Positions 34,231-43,681 of a DNA stretch of 64,000 bases are shown here, piece after piece. Both the position numbers and the translations under genes were made by a program. Location: the NCBI GenBank assembly GCA_964542585.1, contig CAZIUI010000010.1, positions 1-64,000 of the forward strand. The letters run 5' to 3'. The DNA comes from CAYYUA01 sp964542585 (GTDB lineage Bacteria > Bacteroidota > Bacteroidia > CAILMK01 > CAYYUA01). Below the pieces are notes generated by a model. It made no database searches. It saw nothing but the letters and a program-made list of their open reading frames with translations, and had not been told where the DNA came from. Each line of letters opens with the position of its first letter. Within the stretch, counting starts at the first letter, position 1.

Positions 34231-34968
34231 CTACTGTTCTTTTTGAGGTTGACCGGGGTTTTTTAATTGATAGACCAATCCTAAACTAAACTGCATGCCG
34301 GTAAAATTAGCAAATTGCTGTTTATTGATATCGGTCAGGTAAAGCCTGGTGTAGTAACCGGTTTGGATGAAGAGGTTGTCGCTAACCCGCTTGCGAAAAT
34401 TAAAACCAGCTTTTAATCCAAATAAAAACCGTGCAAAATCACTATCATTGATGTCGGCCTTGCCTGTGGATCCATCGGGCAGCGTGAAGATTGTGGTGGC
34501 CTCATCTACAAAACTGAAGACTGGCCCCCCTTCTATAGCAAGTTGAGAGGACGTTCCTATGACCAACTGCCGTTCATAAATCACAGGAACCTCAATATAG
34601 CGCAGTTTATGAGACTGCTTAACCGGTGTACCCACGGCTAAGCTATCTTCTTGATCCCGAAGTTTCTGATCAAAGTCCCTAAAGTTGTAGAGTACCCCGC
34701 CACCCCATGCGGTAGAATCGTTCTCCAATGAGCGGGTTAGCTCAACGCCTGCGGTGTAGTTGAAACTAAACTCACTGGTGTAAAACTTTTCATCATTCAA
34801 CGCTGGGAAAGGGTAAAAATCGTAGTTGAAAAGTGTTTTTAACTGCCAAACCGGATCCGGCTTTTCCTCGGTTCGTTTCCATATTTGTGCTTGGGTCAAT
34901 AAGGGGAAGCCTAACAATAAAATTATCAGGGTTATCCAAAACATGTTTCTTGTCACTGACTTATACAT
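34231..34968 (-). CDS. outer-membrane beta-barrel protein
   Basis: 245 residues. Signal peptide (ITLIILLLGFPLLTQAQ). Alternating amphipathic strands typical of the small porin-like/PorT-like barrel families of Bacteroidota (FSFNYTAGVELTRSL, WGGGVLYNF, RYIEVPVIYERQL, FLFGLKAGFNFRKRV, FIQTGYYTRLYL, MQFSLGLVYQLK). No specific function can be given. Convergent with the MBL gene. Confidence 0.75.
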   Translation of the reverse strand: MYKSVTRNMFWITLIILLLGFPLLTQAQIWKRTEEKPDPVWQLKTLFNYDFYPFPALNDEKFYTSEFSFNYTAGVELTRSLENDSTAWGGGVLYNFRDFDQKLRDQEDSLAVGTPVKQSHKLRYIEVPVIYERQLVIGTSSQLAIEGGPVFSFVDEATTIFTLPDGSTGKADINDSDFARFLFGLKAGFNFRKRVSDNLFIQTGYYTRLYLTDINKQQFANFTGMQFSLGLVYQLKNPGQPQKEQ

Positions 34969-35014
34969 AGGCCTGGTATCCTGGGAGTAACGCTAAGAAG
35001 GTCAATCCCGATTC

Positions 35015-36022
35015 TTAATCCATTTTAGCCACAAGTTTGCCAAACTGAGTTCCGGCTTTCATTTGATCAAAGGCTTCAATAATCTCATCAAATGGTCTTA
35101 TGGAATCCACAGTAGGTACTACCCGGTGCTTTTCCACAAAAGCTAGCATTGCTTCAAAATCCTGATCACTTCCCATTGTCGAACCCTCCAGGGTAAGCTG
35201 CTTCCAGAAAGCTTTGTGGACATTTAACTGCTTTGGCTGACCCGCTGTTGCACCGTAAAATACAAGCTTACTACCAGGTTTTAGAAGGTCGATAAGCGCA
35301 TTCCATTGGTCACCGCCAGCACTATCTATCACCAGATCAAAACCTCCGCTTCGCTTTTTGAGCTGATGCGCCCAATCATTTTGATGGTAGTTAGCCCCTT
35401 CCAGAGCCCCGAGTTCTCTGGCACGTTTTAGTTTAGCGTTCTCACCTGAGGTAACATAAATATCAGCATTTTTAGCAGCCGCCATTTGTAAAACCATTTG
35501 GGCTACGCCACCACCAATGCCTGTTATAAGCAACTTTTGCGCTGGCTGTAATTGTCCCTTAACGATAAGGGCCCTGTAACCCGTCAAGCCAGCCAGCGGT
35601 AAAGCAGATGCCTGAGCCGCGCTTAGGTGCTGAGGTTTCTGATAAAGATTGTTGACTGGCGCCACAGCATATTCCGCAAAAACTCCAGCCGCGGGCATGC
35701 CTAGTATCTGAAAATCACGGGATTGCGCGGATTCATGGACACCCCAGTTTAAGCTTGGATTAATGATAACCTCACGGCCAATTAAATTTTGGCTTTTGGA
35801 GTCTTTGACATCTTCTACGATTCCGCAAGCATCAGAGCCCAGAATAGCAGGGTATTGGATACCCGGATAAAGCCCTTCCCGAATGAATTGATCACGATGA
35901 TTCAAAGCAGCTGCTTTTATCCTGACCAATGCCTCCCCTTCGCTTAAAATAGGGAAGGATTGCTGGGTAAAATGAAGACCAACTTCTTGCGTTAGGGTAA
36001 GTGCTTTATAAGAGGACGCCAT
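35015..36022 (-). CDS. medium-chain dehydrogenase/reductase, quinone-oxidoreductase type
   Basis: 335 residues. MDR fold: N-terminal GroES-like half (LTLTQEVGLHF, ALNHRDQFIREGLYPGIQYPAILGSDACGIVEDV) and a Rossmann half with GIGGGVAQMVLQMAA as the NADPH-binding turn. The catalytic-zinc ligand pattern GHE is missing and replaced by GSDACG, and there is no structural zinc lobe with four cysteines, so a zinc-free quinone reductase or enoyl reductase activity is likely. Cytoplasmic. Single gene. Confidence 0.85.
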   Translation of the reverse strand: MASSYKALTLTQEVGLHFTQQSFPILSEGEALVRIKAAALNHRDQFIREGLYPGIQYPAILGSDACGIVEDVKDSKSQNLIGREVIINPSLNWGVHESAQSRDFQILGMPAAGVFAEYAVAPVNNLYQKPQHLSAAQASALPLAGLTGYRALIVKGQLQPAQKLLITGIGGGVAQMVLQMAAAKNADIYVTSGENAKLKRARELGALEGANYHQNDWAHQLKKRSGGFDLVIDSAGGDQWNALIDLLKPGSKLVFYGATAGQPKQLNVHKAFWKQLTLEGSTMGSDQDFEAMLAFVEKHRVVPTVDSIRPFDEIIEAFDQMKAGTQFGKLVAKMD

Positions 36023-36232
36023 ATGAGCGTTTTTACTTTTGAAGGCTACAAAATTACAATTAATGAAGCTTGAACATTCCTCTTTTTAAGCATGCACATC
36101 TGGTTTTAATACCCGCCAAATAGGGACATAAACAGTTTTTTATTTAATTTGCAATTGTAACTGATCAATCCGAAAGTTCCTTAAAGTAAGTTTTTGATAA
36201 ATCCCCTAATTAAGTCAATCGCCCCCAGGATA

Positions 36233-37519
36233 ATGTATCGGACAGCGTTTGCACGCTTTTCGCTAATTTTATTAGCGCTTTGTTTTAGTCAATGTAATTC
36301 CCCTAACTCCCAGGTTAATAACGAGGAAAAGGCCAATCAAAATATTGTAACTGACTCGGGAAAAACGACTGCCAAAAAGGAGAACCGCCTTTATGGGCTA
36401 CCAAAGAAGCCCTATGTAATTCAGCGAAACCGTGTACAACGCAACGAATACCTTGGGGCCATTCTACGGGAGAACGGTGTTCCCTATCCTAAAATCGACA
36501 AGTTGATCAAGCAAGCGAAAGGGATCTTTGACGTCACCAATATCCGTACGGGGAATTTTTACTGCGCTTTCAACCCTGAGGATTCCACAAGGCAAGGTTG
36601 CGATTATCTTGTTTATGAGATCGATCCCATAAACTATGTGGTTTTTCAATTTAAGGACACGGTGGACGTCTACAAAGGCCGACACCAGGTTAAAACCAAA
36701 ACGCGCAAAACTGCCGCTATCATTGAGCAATCGCTTTGGGAGGCACTGGATCAGCAGAATGCCAGCCCTGTACTGGTCATGCGAATGGCTGAAATCTTCG
36801 CCTGGAACGTGAATTTTTACCGGATAGACAAGGGAGACCGGTTTAAGGTAATTTACGAGCAGCAATACGTGGGTGATGAATACGTAGGCGTTGGAGAGAT
36901 CAAAGCAGCATACTTTCAGCACCGAGGGGAAGCGCATTATGCCTTCCCATTCAAGCAAAATGGCGAGCGGGAATTCTACAATGAAAATGGGCAAAGCTTA
37001 CGGAAAACCTTGCTGCAAGCGCCTCTGAAGTTTTCTCGCGTTACTTCGAGCTACACCAGACGCCGCTATCATCCGGTAATGAAAGAATACCGGGCCCATA
37101 AAGGAACTGATTATGGGGCTCCTACCGGCACCCCAATCCGGTCTGTTGGAGACGGGACGGTGATCGCTGCTCGCTATGGCAAATATAACGGGCAATACGT
37201 CAAAATACGGCACAATAGCGTATATGCCACCCAATACCTCCACATGAGTGATATTGCGGATGGTATTCACCGGGGTGCAGAAGTAGAGCAAAGCCAGGTT
37301 GTCGGTTATGTTGGTGCAACAGGCCTGGCCACCGGGCCGCACTTATGCTACCGGTTCTGGAAAAATGGCAGACAAGTAGACCCTTATGAACAGGACATTC
37401 CATCTGCTGAGCCAGTAAAACCTCCTTACATGGAAGCTTTTAAACAGCAATATAAACCACTTAAGGCTAAATTGGATGGCATTTCATTTAACCAAAAAGC
37501 GAAAACTCATTTACCATGA
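36233..37519 (+). CDS. M23-family murein endopeptidase-like lipoprotein
   Basis: 428 residues from the ATG at 36233; this start gives a good lipoprotein signal (SLILLALCFSQC), whereas the longer frame would start with TTG at 36194. The first part has a LysM-like/OapA-like spacing region (YLGAILRENGVPYPKIDKLI) and the C-terminal ~150 residues are a peptidase M23 domain: YHPVMKEYRAHKGTDYGAPTGTP (first His/Asp), VKIRHNSVYATQYLHMS and GPHLCYRFWKNG (HxH equivalent). Cleaves peptidoglycan cross-bridges or regulates amidases if degenerate. The stop overlaps the next ATG by 4 bp. Confidence 0.9.
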   Translation: MYRTAFARFSLILLALCFSQCNSPNSQVNNEEKANQNIVTDSGKTTAKKENRLYGLPKKPYVIQRNRVQRNEYLGAILRENGVPYPKIDKLIKQAKGIFDVTNIRTGNFYCAFNPEDSTRQGCDYLVYEIDPINYVVFQFKDTVDVYKGRHQVKTKTRKTAAIIEQSLWEALDQQNASPVLVMRMAEIFAWNVNFYRIDKGDRFKVIYEQQYVGDEYVGVGEIKAAYFQHRGEAHYAFPFKQNGEREFYNENGQSLRKTLLQAPLKFSRVTSSYTRRRYHPVMKEYRAHKGTDYGAPTGTPIRSVGDGTVIAARYGKYNGQYVKIRHNSVYATQYLHMSDIADGIHRGAEVEQSQVVGYVGATGLATGPHLCYRFWKNGRQVDPYEQDIPSAEPVKPPYMEAFKQQYKPLKAKLDGISFNQKAKTHLP

Positions 37520-38367
37520 ATGCAAGCAAAACCGCAGCATTGATAGGCTGCCCGGATGATCGGGGCGTTTACAATAATGGCGGTCGGCCTGGGGCTAAAG
37601 ATGGACCGGCCGCTTTCAGGAGCTGGCTAAATAAGCCAAAGGGTGCCTATGACGTTCAATCAAATTTCCTTGATTATGGAAACGTTTCCCCTATCACCGC
37701 TACCATTTACGAAACCCATGAAAAGGTAGCCCAGCAAATAACCCAAGCACATAAAGATGGCTGTAATACTTTGGTAATTGGTGGTGGCCACGACTATGCT
37801 CATGCCCATTTGAAGGGATTGCATAATACCCTTATAGGGGGTCAGCAACTAGGTTGTATTAATATTGATCCGCATTTTGACCTGCGGCCCTATCAATTTG
37901 ATATTTTAAGTGGTTCCCCATTTCACATGGCTTTGGAGGAAGCTATCATAGAGGGTCAAAACCTCGTAGAATTTGGTATACAGCATTTTTGTAACGGGGC
38001 TCCGCTCTGGGATTATGCCAAAAATCATCATGTTTCAATCTGCACACGCGAAGAAATGCGCTTTAGCGGGGTATTTGAGCAATTTCGGTCCGCCTTGGGT
38101 AATCTTTCGCAACAATGTCAGCAAATCGCTATCAGCTTGGACTTAGATGTCATAAACCTGGCGTTTGCCCCTGGAGTATCGGCACCGAATGTAGAGGGGT
38201 TCAATCCAAGTGAAGTTTTAGCTTTATTAGGAGAAGCGGCTAGCTATGAGAACGTAAACTCATTGGGTATTTATGAATTAAACCCCCGTTTTGACAAAGA
38301 TGCCCACACAGCTCGCCTAGCTGCAACTGCAGCCTTTACCTTTTTTGATCATAAGTTCAATGGGTAG
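37516..38367 (+). CDS. arginase/formimidoylglutamase-family ureohydrolase
   Basis: 283 residues. Dinuclear Mn site motifs of the ureohydrolase family: GGGHDYAHAH, NIDPHFDLRP and SLDLDVINLAFAPGVSAPN. The overall pattern, with a start DRGVYNNGGRPGAKDGP, is closest to formimidoylglutamase (HutG, histidine degradation), but agmatinase or arginase specificity cannot be excluded. No other hut gene is nearby. It overlaps the M23 gene by ATGA, an unusual operon partner with no obvious functional link. Confidence 0.85.
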   Translation: MNASKTAALIGCPDDRGVYNNGGRPGAKDGPAAFRSWLNKPKGAYDVQSNFLDYGNVSPITATIYETHEKVAQQITQAHKDGCNTLVIGGGHDYAHAHLKGLHNTLIGGQQLGCINIDPHFDLRPYQFDILSGSPFHMALEEAIIEGQNLVEFGIQHFCNGAPLWDYAKNHHVSICTREEMRFSGVFEQFRSALGNLSQQCQQIAISLDLDVINLAFAPGVSAPNVEGFNPSEVLALLGEAASYENVNSLGIYELNPRFDKDAHTARLAATAAFTFFDHKFNG

Positions 38368-38464
38368 CATTTCTCATTTCTCTTGAGCGCATTAAAGACT
38401 TTTAGGAATAAGATCTCATCATTTGTTATACTTGTAACTAATTTCAAATCCGTAAAAAGATTTT

Positions 38465-39364
38465 ATGAGATGCTTAAAAAGATTTTTATTTATTGCGATA
38501 GCGCTATTGATATCGGGTTGCGTTGAAACGAAACAGGTTTACCAAATAAATCCGAATGGCAGCGGCAAGGTTCACATAGAGGCAACTTTTAGCCAAATGC
38601 GTATTCAGACCAATCGTGGTAATGAAGAGCAAGAAGGCCCAACGCGGGAGGATAGTGCCCAGATGTACGAGCGCGTTGGTAAATTGATTGAAAAGGCCGA
38701 GGGCGTAAAAGCATGGGATAGTGTCCAATATGGTTTGAATGATGACGGCCAAACCACATTTAGGGGGGTAGCTTACTTCTCCGATATCTCCAAGCTTCAA
38801 TTCCAGTCTTTGCCCATGTTGCCCGTTATTCGATTCAATGAAAACCAAATGGCCTGGGGGGTTAAACCCGAACCTGTGGATACAGCCAAACCCCGTTCTT
38901 ATCGGGATTCACCGCTTTCTAAAAAGGAAGTTCGGGACCGGGTTAAAAGTATACAAAAGCAATTTAAACGAGAATCTAAAATGGTGGAAATGGCAGCCAG
39001 CATGTTCGAGTTAGAGGCTACATACCACCTCCCTTTTAAAGTTAAAGCTGTAAAAGGGGTTAATCAAACCGGCAAACGGAAAGTTAAGGTATCCTTGGCA
39101 GTTGATTCCATGTTGAGTAAAATTGCTGAATTGATGGAAAACGAGGAAAAATTAAGAGCCCTCGTGGCCAATAAGGGCGTCAACGGCTTTGAGCTTGATA
39201 ACAAGCACCTGCTTAAAGCCGCTTACAATGGTAAGGCTTTTAAAAAAGCGACTTTCAAAACAGGGCTTTTTTCAGGAAGCCCGGTCAAGGCCTTCGATTT
39301 TTCTGAAAAAGTCAAGCAAATAGCGCCTAAACAACCCAAAATTCCCAAAATCAAAGATCATTAG
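38465..39364 (+). CDS. hypothetical lipoprotein
   Basis: 299 residues. Lipobox LISGC at the N-terminus. The start of the mature part (YQINPNGSGKVHIEATFSQM) recalls a family of Bacteroidota lipoproteins of unknown role; the C-terminal half is basic (KAVKGVNQTGKRKVKV). No enzyme motif. The gene ends 4 bp inside the stop region of the convergent methyltransferase gene (39361-39364). Confidence 0.7.
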   Translation: MRCLKRFLFIAIALLISGCVETKQVYQINPNGSGKVHIEATFSQMRIQTNRGNEEQEGPTREDSAQMYERVGKLIEKAEGVKAWDSVQYGLNDDGQTTFRGVAYFSDISKLQFQSLPMLPVIRFNENQMAWGVKPEPVDTAKPRSYRDSPLSKKEVRDRVKSIQKQFKRESKMVEMAASMFELEATYHLPFKVKAVKGVNQTGKRKVKVSLAVDSMLSKIAELMENEEKLRALVANKGVNGFELDNKHLLKAAYNGKAFKKATFKTGLFSGSPVKAFDFSEKVKQIAPKQPKIPKIKDH

Positions 39365-39900
39365 GCATCGCCTGCAAGGTTACCGGCTAAAAAATGCCAC
39401 ATCACAATCCCAGATGATACAGCTATGTTGAGGGAATGCTTAGTGCCAAATTGAGGAATTTCCACCGCTGCATCCAACAAAGGCAATACATCATTATGCA
39501 ATCCTTCCACTTCGTTCCCCATGACCAAAGCGTAGGATTGGTTCGGATTTGCAAAAAATTCATTTAAAGGTAGGCTTTCATCCGTTTGCTCTACCCCAAT
39601 GAGCTGATAACCTGCTGATTTCAAATCCTTACAAGCTTCCCCTACCGAATGGCGGTATTCCCAGTTAACGCTTTGCGTAGCACCTATAGCAGTTTTCTGG
39701 ATTTCCCGGTGGGGCGGTGTGGCAGTGATGCCACACAAGTAAAGTTGAGATACCAGGAAAGCATCAGCCGTTCTAAAAACAGCCCCAACATTGTACATGC
39801 TGCGTATATTATCTAACACCACCACAATCGGCACTTTCGTTTTCTCCCTGTAAGCTTCGTAGGATAGCCGGTAGAGTTCCTCTAGCTCAAGTTTCCGCAT
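39361..39900 (-). CDS. SpoU/TrmH-family RNA 2'-O-methyltransferase
   Basis: 179 residues. SPOUT knot motifs are visible: motif 1 VLDNIRSMYNVGAVFRTADAF, motif 2 LVMGNEVEGL, motif 3 IPQFGTKHSLNIAVSSGIVMWHF with the conserved Asn/Ser. Methylates a ribose 2'-OH of tRNA or rRNA; exact target not predictable. Lacks the N-terminal substrate-binding domain of rRNA enzymes, so it is of the short TrmH/TrmL size. Confidence 0.9.
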   Translation of the reverse strand: MRKLELEELYRLSYEAYREKTKVPIVVVLDNIRSMYNVGAVFRTADAFLVSQLYLCGITATPPHREIQKTAIGATQSVNWEYRHSVGEACKDLKSAGYQLIGVEQTDESLPLNEFFANPNQSYALVMGNEVEGLHNDVLPLLDAAVEIPQFGTKHSLNIAVSSGIVMWHFLAGNLAGDA

Positions 39901-39965
39901 AATTGTTCCATTTTAATGCTTCCAATCCTTTCAATATTAGCGAAGGCCTCCCACCTACAAATAGC

Positions 39966-39973
39966 TATCTTTG
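39966..39973 (+). promoter_or_regulatory. -7 box (TATCTTTG) of mutS
   Basis: TAnnTTTG match 25 bp before the GTG start at 39999; supports a short 5' leader and this start codon. -33 element unclear. Confidence 0.45.
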
Positions 39974-39998
39974 AGCGGGAAAAACAAAACAGTTACTC

Positions 39999-42641
39999 GT
40001 GGCCAAGAAGGACTCCAAGGATACGCCTTTAATGCGGCAGTATCATAAGGTAAAGCAACAACACCCGGATGCCATTCTATTATTCCGCGTTGGGGATTTT
40101 TACGAAACATTCGGAGAAGATGCGGTCAAAACTGCTAATATCCTTGGTATAACCTTGACTAAGCGGGCCAATGGTTCAGCTTATGAGATGGAATTATCGG
40201 GATTCCCCCATCATGCCCTGGAAACGTATCTTCCCAAACTTATCCAGGCAGGGCAGCGCGTGGCTGTATGTGATCAACTAGAAGATCCCCAGCAAGCTAA
40301 AACCGTAGTCAAAAGAGGCATTACGGAAATTGCAACACCCGGAACCTCCCTTAGCGATGAGGTGCTAGCCAACCGCCAAAATAACTTCCTTGCAGCCCTC
40401 AACTATGGGCTGGAAAAACTGGGATTGGCCCTTTTGGACCTTTCAACAGGGGAATTCTTCACTACCCAAGGAAAAGCAGATTACATAGAAAACTTGGTTA
40501 AAAGCCTAAATCCGGCTGAGATCCTTCATGCCAAAGGTTCCACAAGTGAATTCCAGAACCGCTTCGGGGATAAGCATAACACGTTCACACTTGAAGATTG
40601 GTTGTTTGAGCCTGAATTCGGGTATGATAAATTGTTGCACCATTTCCAGACCAAAAACCTGAAAGGATTTGGTGTAGAAGAGATGCCAGCGGGTATAGCA
40701 GCAGCAGGCGTGATCTTACATTACCTGGAAGAAAACCATCACCAGCAACTAAGTCACATCAGCCGGGTAACCCGCCTTGATCAGGATTATTACCTCTGGC
40801 TGGATAAATTCAGCGTGCGTAACCTTGAGCTTTTAGAAGCTCCGCAGGAAGACGGTACGCCTCTAATCCAAATACTGGATAAGACGATTACGCCCATGGG
40901 CGGCCGGCTTTTGCGTAAATGGCTGGTTATGCCCCTGAAAGAGCTTCGCGCTATCCAGGAGCGACAAGCTTTGGTCGCTTATTTCAAAGACCATAACCAG
41001 CAACTGGCAGATTTTCAGGAGGTGCTGAACCAAGTAGGAGATCTGGAGCGGTTGATATCAAAAGCAGCCATGCAGCGCATCAACCCCAGAGAGGTGAACC
41101 AGATCAAAAAAGGACTCGACTGTGTGGAAACCATAAAGCGAGCTTGCGAAGCCTCAGCTTTTGAGCCTTTAAAGAAAGTAGCTGAAAAACTCAACACCTG
41201 TGATCACGTCCGGCGAAAGATCAGTGAGGAGCTCAATGATGACCCGCCCGTCAATACCTCCAAAGGCAACCTGATCAAAGAAGGGGTCTCAGATGAACTG
41301 GATGAATACCGTAAGTTGGCTTATTCCAGCAAGGATTACCTTTTGGAATTACAGCAACGCGAGATCAATAACACGGGCATTTCCTCCCTGAAAGTAGCTT
41401 ATAACAATGTATTTGGCTATTACCTGGAGGTGAGAAACACGCATAAGGACAAGGTGCCGGATTCCTGGATAAGGAAGCAGACACTGGTAAATGCCGAACG
41501 ATACATTACGGAAGAGCTCAAGGCTTACGAGGAAAAGATCCTGAATGCAGAGCAGCAAATAGATGCGGTGGAACAACAACTTTATTTGGATATCCTGCAC
41601 GAGCTCCGGAATACCATCGAACCTGTTCAACAAAATGCAGGCTTGCTGGCTTACCTGGATGCGATGCAATGTTTTGCCCAAGTAAGCGAAGATTATGGTT
41701 ACGTTCAGCCTGAGCTTCATGAGGGCCGGGCTATTGATATTAAAAGCGCCCGTCATCCAGTAATTGAACAGCGTCTAGAGGCCGATGAGTATTTTGTGCC
41801 CAATGATGTGTACCTTGATCAGGAACAGCAGCAGGTCATTATTTTAACTGGACCCAACATGTCGGGCAAATCTGCCATTTTACGGCAGACCGCTTTATGT
41901 GTACTGTTAGCTCAGCTAGGTTGTGATGTCCCTGCTATGGAAGCATCCATTGGCCTTGTGGATAAAATATTTACCCGGGTAGGAGCTTCGGATAACCTCT
42001 CTACAGGAGAGTCAACCTTCATGGTGGAAATGACTGAAACGGCCAGCATACTCAACAACATTTCAGACCGCAGCTTGCTTTTGTTGGATGAGATCGGTCG
42101 AGGAACGGCCACTTATGACGGGGTAAGCCTGGCTTGGGCTATATCGGAATACTTACATGAGCATCCGGCCATGCCGAAAACGCTGTTTGCTACCCACTAC
42201 CATGAGCTGAATGACATGGCAAGTCAATTAAGCAGGGTTCAGAATTTCCATGTATCGGTGAAAGAGCATCAGGGAAAAATGGTATTCCTACGCACGATGA
42301 AGCGCGGCAGCAGTGAACATAGTTTTGGCATTCACGTAGCCCGTATGGCAGGCATTCCCGGTAATGTGGTTAAGCGTTCCGAACAAATTCTCAAATCCCT
42401 GGAAGATCAAAGAGCTAGTGTTGAGCAAAAAGGCCGGAAAAAACAATCACAGCCAGATCCGAATATGCAACTGCAGCTTTTCCAGATGGATGACCCTCAA
42501 TCCCAGCAACTCAAAGAGGCTTTGGCAAAAGTGGACGTTAACACCCTGACCCCGGTTGAAGCTTTGATGAAATTGAATGAGCTAAAAAACCTTATCGATA
42601 AGCCCGATGAGAATCCCCAACGATCTTCAGCAAATTCCTAA
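39999..42641 (+). CDS. mutS: DNA mismatch repair protein MutS
   Basis: 880 residues, GTG start. N-terminal mismatch-recognition domain with FYETFGEDA (the Phe-x-Glu intercalating motif), connector and lever domains, ATPase domain with Walker A GPNMSGKSAILRQ (from residue ~618) and Walker B LLLLDEIGRGTATYDG, ATHYHEL switch. C-terminal tail with QLQLFQ. Recognises mismatches after replication and recruits MutL. Stands alone, followed after 40 bp by tRNA-Gly. Confidence 0.98.
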   Translation: MAKKDSKDTPLMRQYHKVKQQHPDAILLFRVGDFYETFGEDAVKTANILGITLTKRANGSAYEMELSGFPHHALETYLPKLIQAGQRVAVCDQLEDPQQAKTVVKRGITEIATPGTSLSDEVLANRQNNFLAALNYGLEKLGLALLDLSTGEFFTTQGKADYIENLVKSLNPAEILHAKGSTSEFQNRFGDKHNTFTLEDWLFEPEFGYDKLLHHFQTKNLKGFGVEEMPAGIAAAGVILHYLEENHHQQLSHISRVTRLDQDYYLWLDKFSVRNLELLEAPQEDGTPLIQILDKTITPMGGRLLRKWLVMPLKELRAIQERQALVAYFKDHNQQLADFQEVLNQVGDLERLISKAAMQRINPREVNQIKKGLDCVETIKRACEASAFEPLKKVAEKLNTCDHVRRKISEELNDDPPVNTSKGNLIKEGVSDELDEYRKLAYSSKDYLLELQQREINNTGISSLKVAYNNVFGYYLEVRNTHKDKVPDSWIRKQTLVNAERYITEELKAYEEKILNAEQQIDAVEQQLYLDILHELRNTIEPVQQNAGLLAYLDAMQCFAQVSEDYGYVQPELHEGRAIDIKSARHPVIEQRLEADEYFVPNDVYLDQEQQQVIILTGPNMSGKSAILRQTALCVLLAQLGCDVPAMEASIGLVDKIFTRVGASDNLSTGESTFMVEMTETASILNNISDRSLLLLDEIGRGTATYDGVSLAWAISEYLHEHPAMPKTLFATHYHELNDMASQLSRVQNFHVSVKEHQGKMVFLRTMKRGSSEHSFGIHVARMAGIPGNVVKRSEQILKSLEDQRASVEQKGRKKQSQPDPNMQLQLFQMDDPQSQQLKEALAKVDVNTLTPVEALMKLNELKNLIDKPDENPQRSSANS

Positions 42642-42643
42642 AC

Positions 42644-42674
42644 TTGCTTCCAGACCTTCATTTTCCTAGATTTG
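42644..42674 (+). promoter_or_regulatory. promoter of tRNA-Gly: TTG, 20 bp, TAGATTTG
   Basis: Canonical Bacteroidota promoter: -33 TTG at 42644-42646 and -7 TAGATTTG at 42667-42674 with 20-bp spacing. Transcription would start next to the first base of the tRNA at 42682. Confidence 0.7.
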
Positions 42675-42681
42675 CCATAAA

Positions 42682-42753
42682 GCGGGAATAGCTCAGCGGT
42701 AGAGCACAACCTTCCCAAGGTTGGGGTCGCGGGTTCGAATCCCGTTTCCCGCT
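42682..42753 (+). tRNA. tRNA-Gly (anticodon CCC)
   Basis: 72 nt cloverleaf: acceptor GCGGGAA pairs with TTCCCGC; D arm GCTC-AGCGGTA-GAGC; anticodon stem CAACC/GGTTG with loop TTCCCAA, hence anticodon CCC reading GGG; T arm GCGGG-TTCGAAT-CCCGT; discriminator T as usual for bacterial Gly tRNAs. The 3' CCA is not encoded, normal for the phylum. Confidence 0.95.
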
Positions 42754-42890
42754 CATCTTATTCCTATTCCCTAAGCCGAGAATGACCAATCTTCCAACTA
42801 TAACGGCAGTGAATTAAGCACTTTTTATCAATAAGTGTAATCCTTAGCTTTACAGCTCCGTTATGTTAACAAGAATATTAGGCTGTTATC

Positions 42891-43589
42891 ATGATCCATG
42901 ATTATAAGCGTAGTAGGGACCGTAAGGAACAAGCGCATCCCTTAGATTTGCTTATTGCAGAGGGCGAAAGCAATCACCAGGATTTCAAGTTTCACGTCAG
43001 TGATACCCAAAAAATTGCCAAAACGCTGGTAGCTTTTGCCAATACACAGGGCGGAAGACTCCTTTTAGGCGTAAAGGACAATGGAAAAGTTATAGGCGTG
43101 GAAACTGATGAGGAGCAATACATGATCGAAACCGCAGCCAACTTTTTCTGTAATCCCCGGGTACCATACACAATACAAGAATGGACCTATAACGAAAAGA
43201 CCGTTTTAGCGGTTGATATCCCACCAAGTACGGAAAAACCCCATTATGCAAAAAATGAGGAAAGTAAGTGGCGGGTTTACGTCCGTGTTAGGGATACCAA
43301 TAAGTACGCCAACAGAGTTATCGTAGAAGTGCTGAAAAGAAAAGGCAAAGGAACAAACACAGTCATACATTATACCCAAAAAGAAAATCAACTATTATCT
43401 TTCCTTAATGAGAATGAACTTATTACATTTAAACAGTTTATGCGAATGATTAAAGTTAAACCCCGACATGCAGAAAATATTTTGATCAACTTAATAGCTG
43501 TGGGGGTTGTGGACATTAACCACAATGATCGTAGCTTTTACTATACCCTCAAAGCCAAAGGCCCTAACCCAATGGACCGTGTTTTTTAA
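42891..43589 (+). CDS. AlbA_2/Schlafen-type domain protein
   Basis: 232 residues. Residues ~17-150 are the AlbA_2 (Schlafen-like, formerly ATP-binding AAA_4) domain: EGESNHQDFKFHVSD, TLVAFANTQGGRLLLGVKDNG and DIPPSTEKPHYAKN, followed by KWRVYVRVRDTNKYA. The C-terminal ~70 residues look like a winged helix (KENQLLSFLNENELITFKQFMRMIKV). Predicted nucleic-acid-binding regulator or RNA-related enzyme; Schlafen-like domains sometimes serve in defence, but no such neighbour is present. Confidence 0.8.
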   Translation: MIHDYKRSRDRKEQAHPLDLLIAEGESNHQDFKFHVSDTQKIAKTLVAFANTQGGRLLLGVKDNGKVIGVETDEEQYMIETAANFFCNPRVPYTIQEWTYNEKTVLAVDIPPSTEKPHYAKNEESKWRVYVRVRDTNKYANRVIVEVLKRKGKGTNTVIHYTQKENQLLSFLNENELITFKQFMRMIKVKPRHAENILINLIAVGVVDINHNDRSFYYTLKAKGPNPMDRVF

Positions 43590-43644
43590 TGGTTATCAAG
43601 GGTATGGATGATAAAGCGAATTAGCTAGGACCTTTTAAGTTAAT

Positions 43645-43652
43645 TACATTTG
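43645..43652 (+). promoter_or_regulatory. -7 box (TACATTTG) of the PPIase operon
   Basis: TAnnTTTG match 29 bp before the ATG at 43682. Confidence 0.45.
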
Positions 43653-43681
43653 CATGGCTTCAAAAAAAACCTTCTTAGCTC

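Noticed and set aside
42891..43589. AlbA_2/Schlafen-like gene as part of a defence system
   Set aside because: Neighbours are a tRNA and envelope chaperones; no nuclease, methylase or other defence gene accompanies it.
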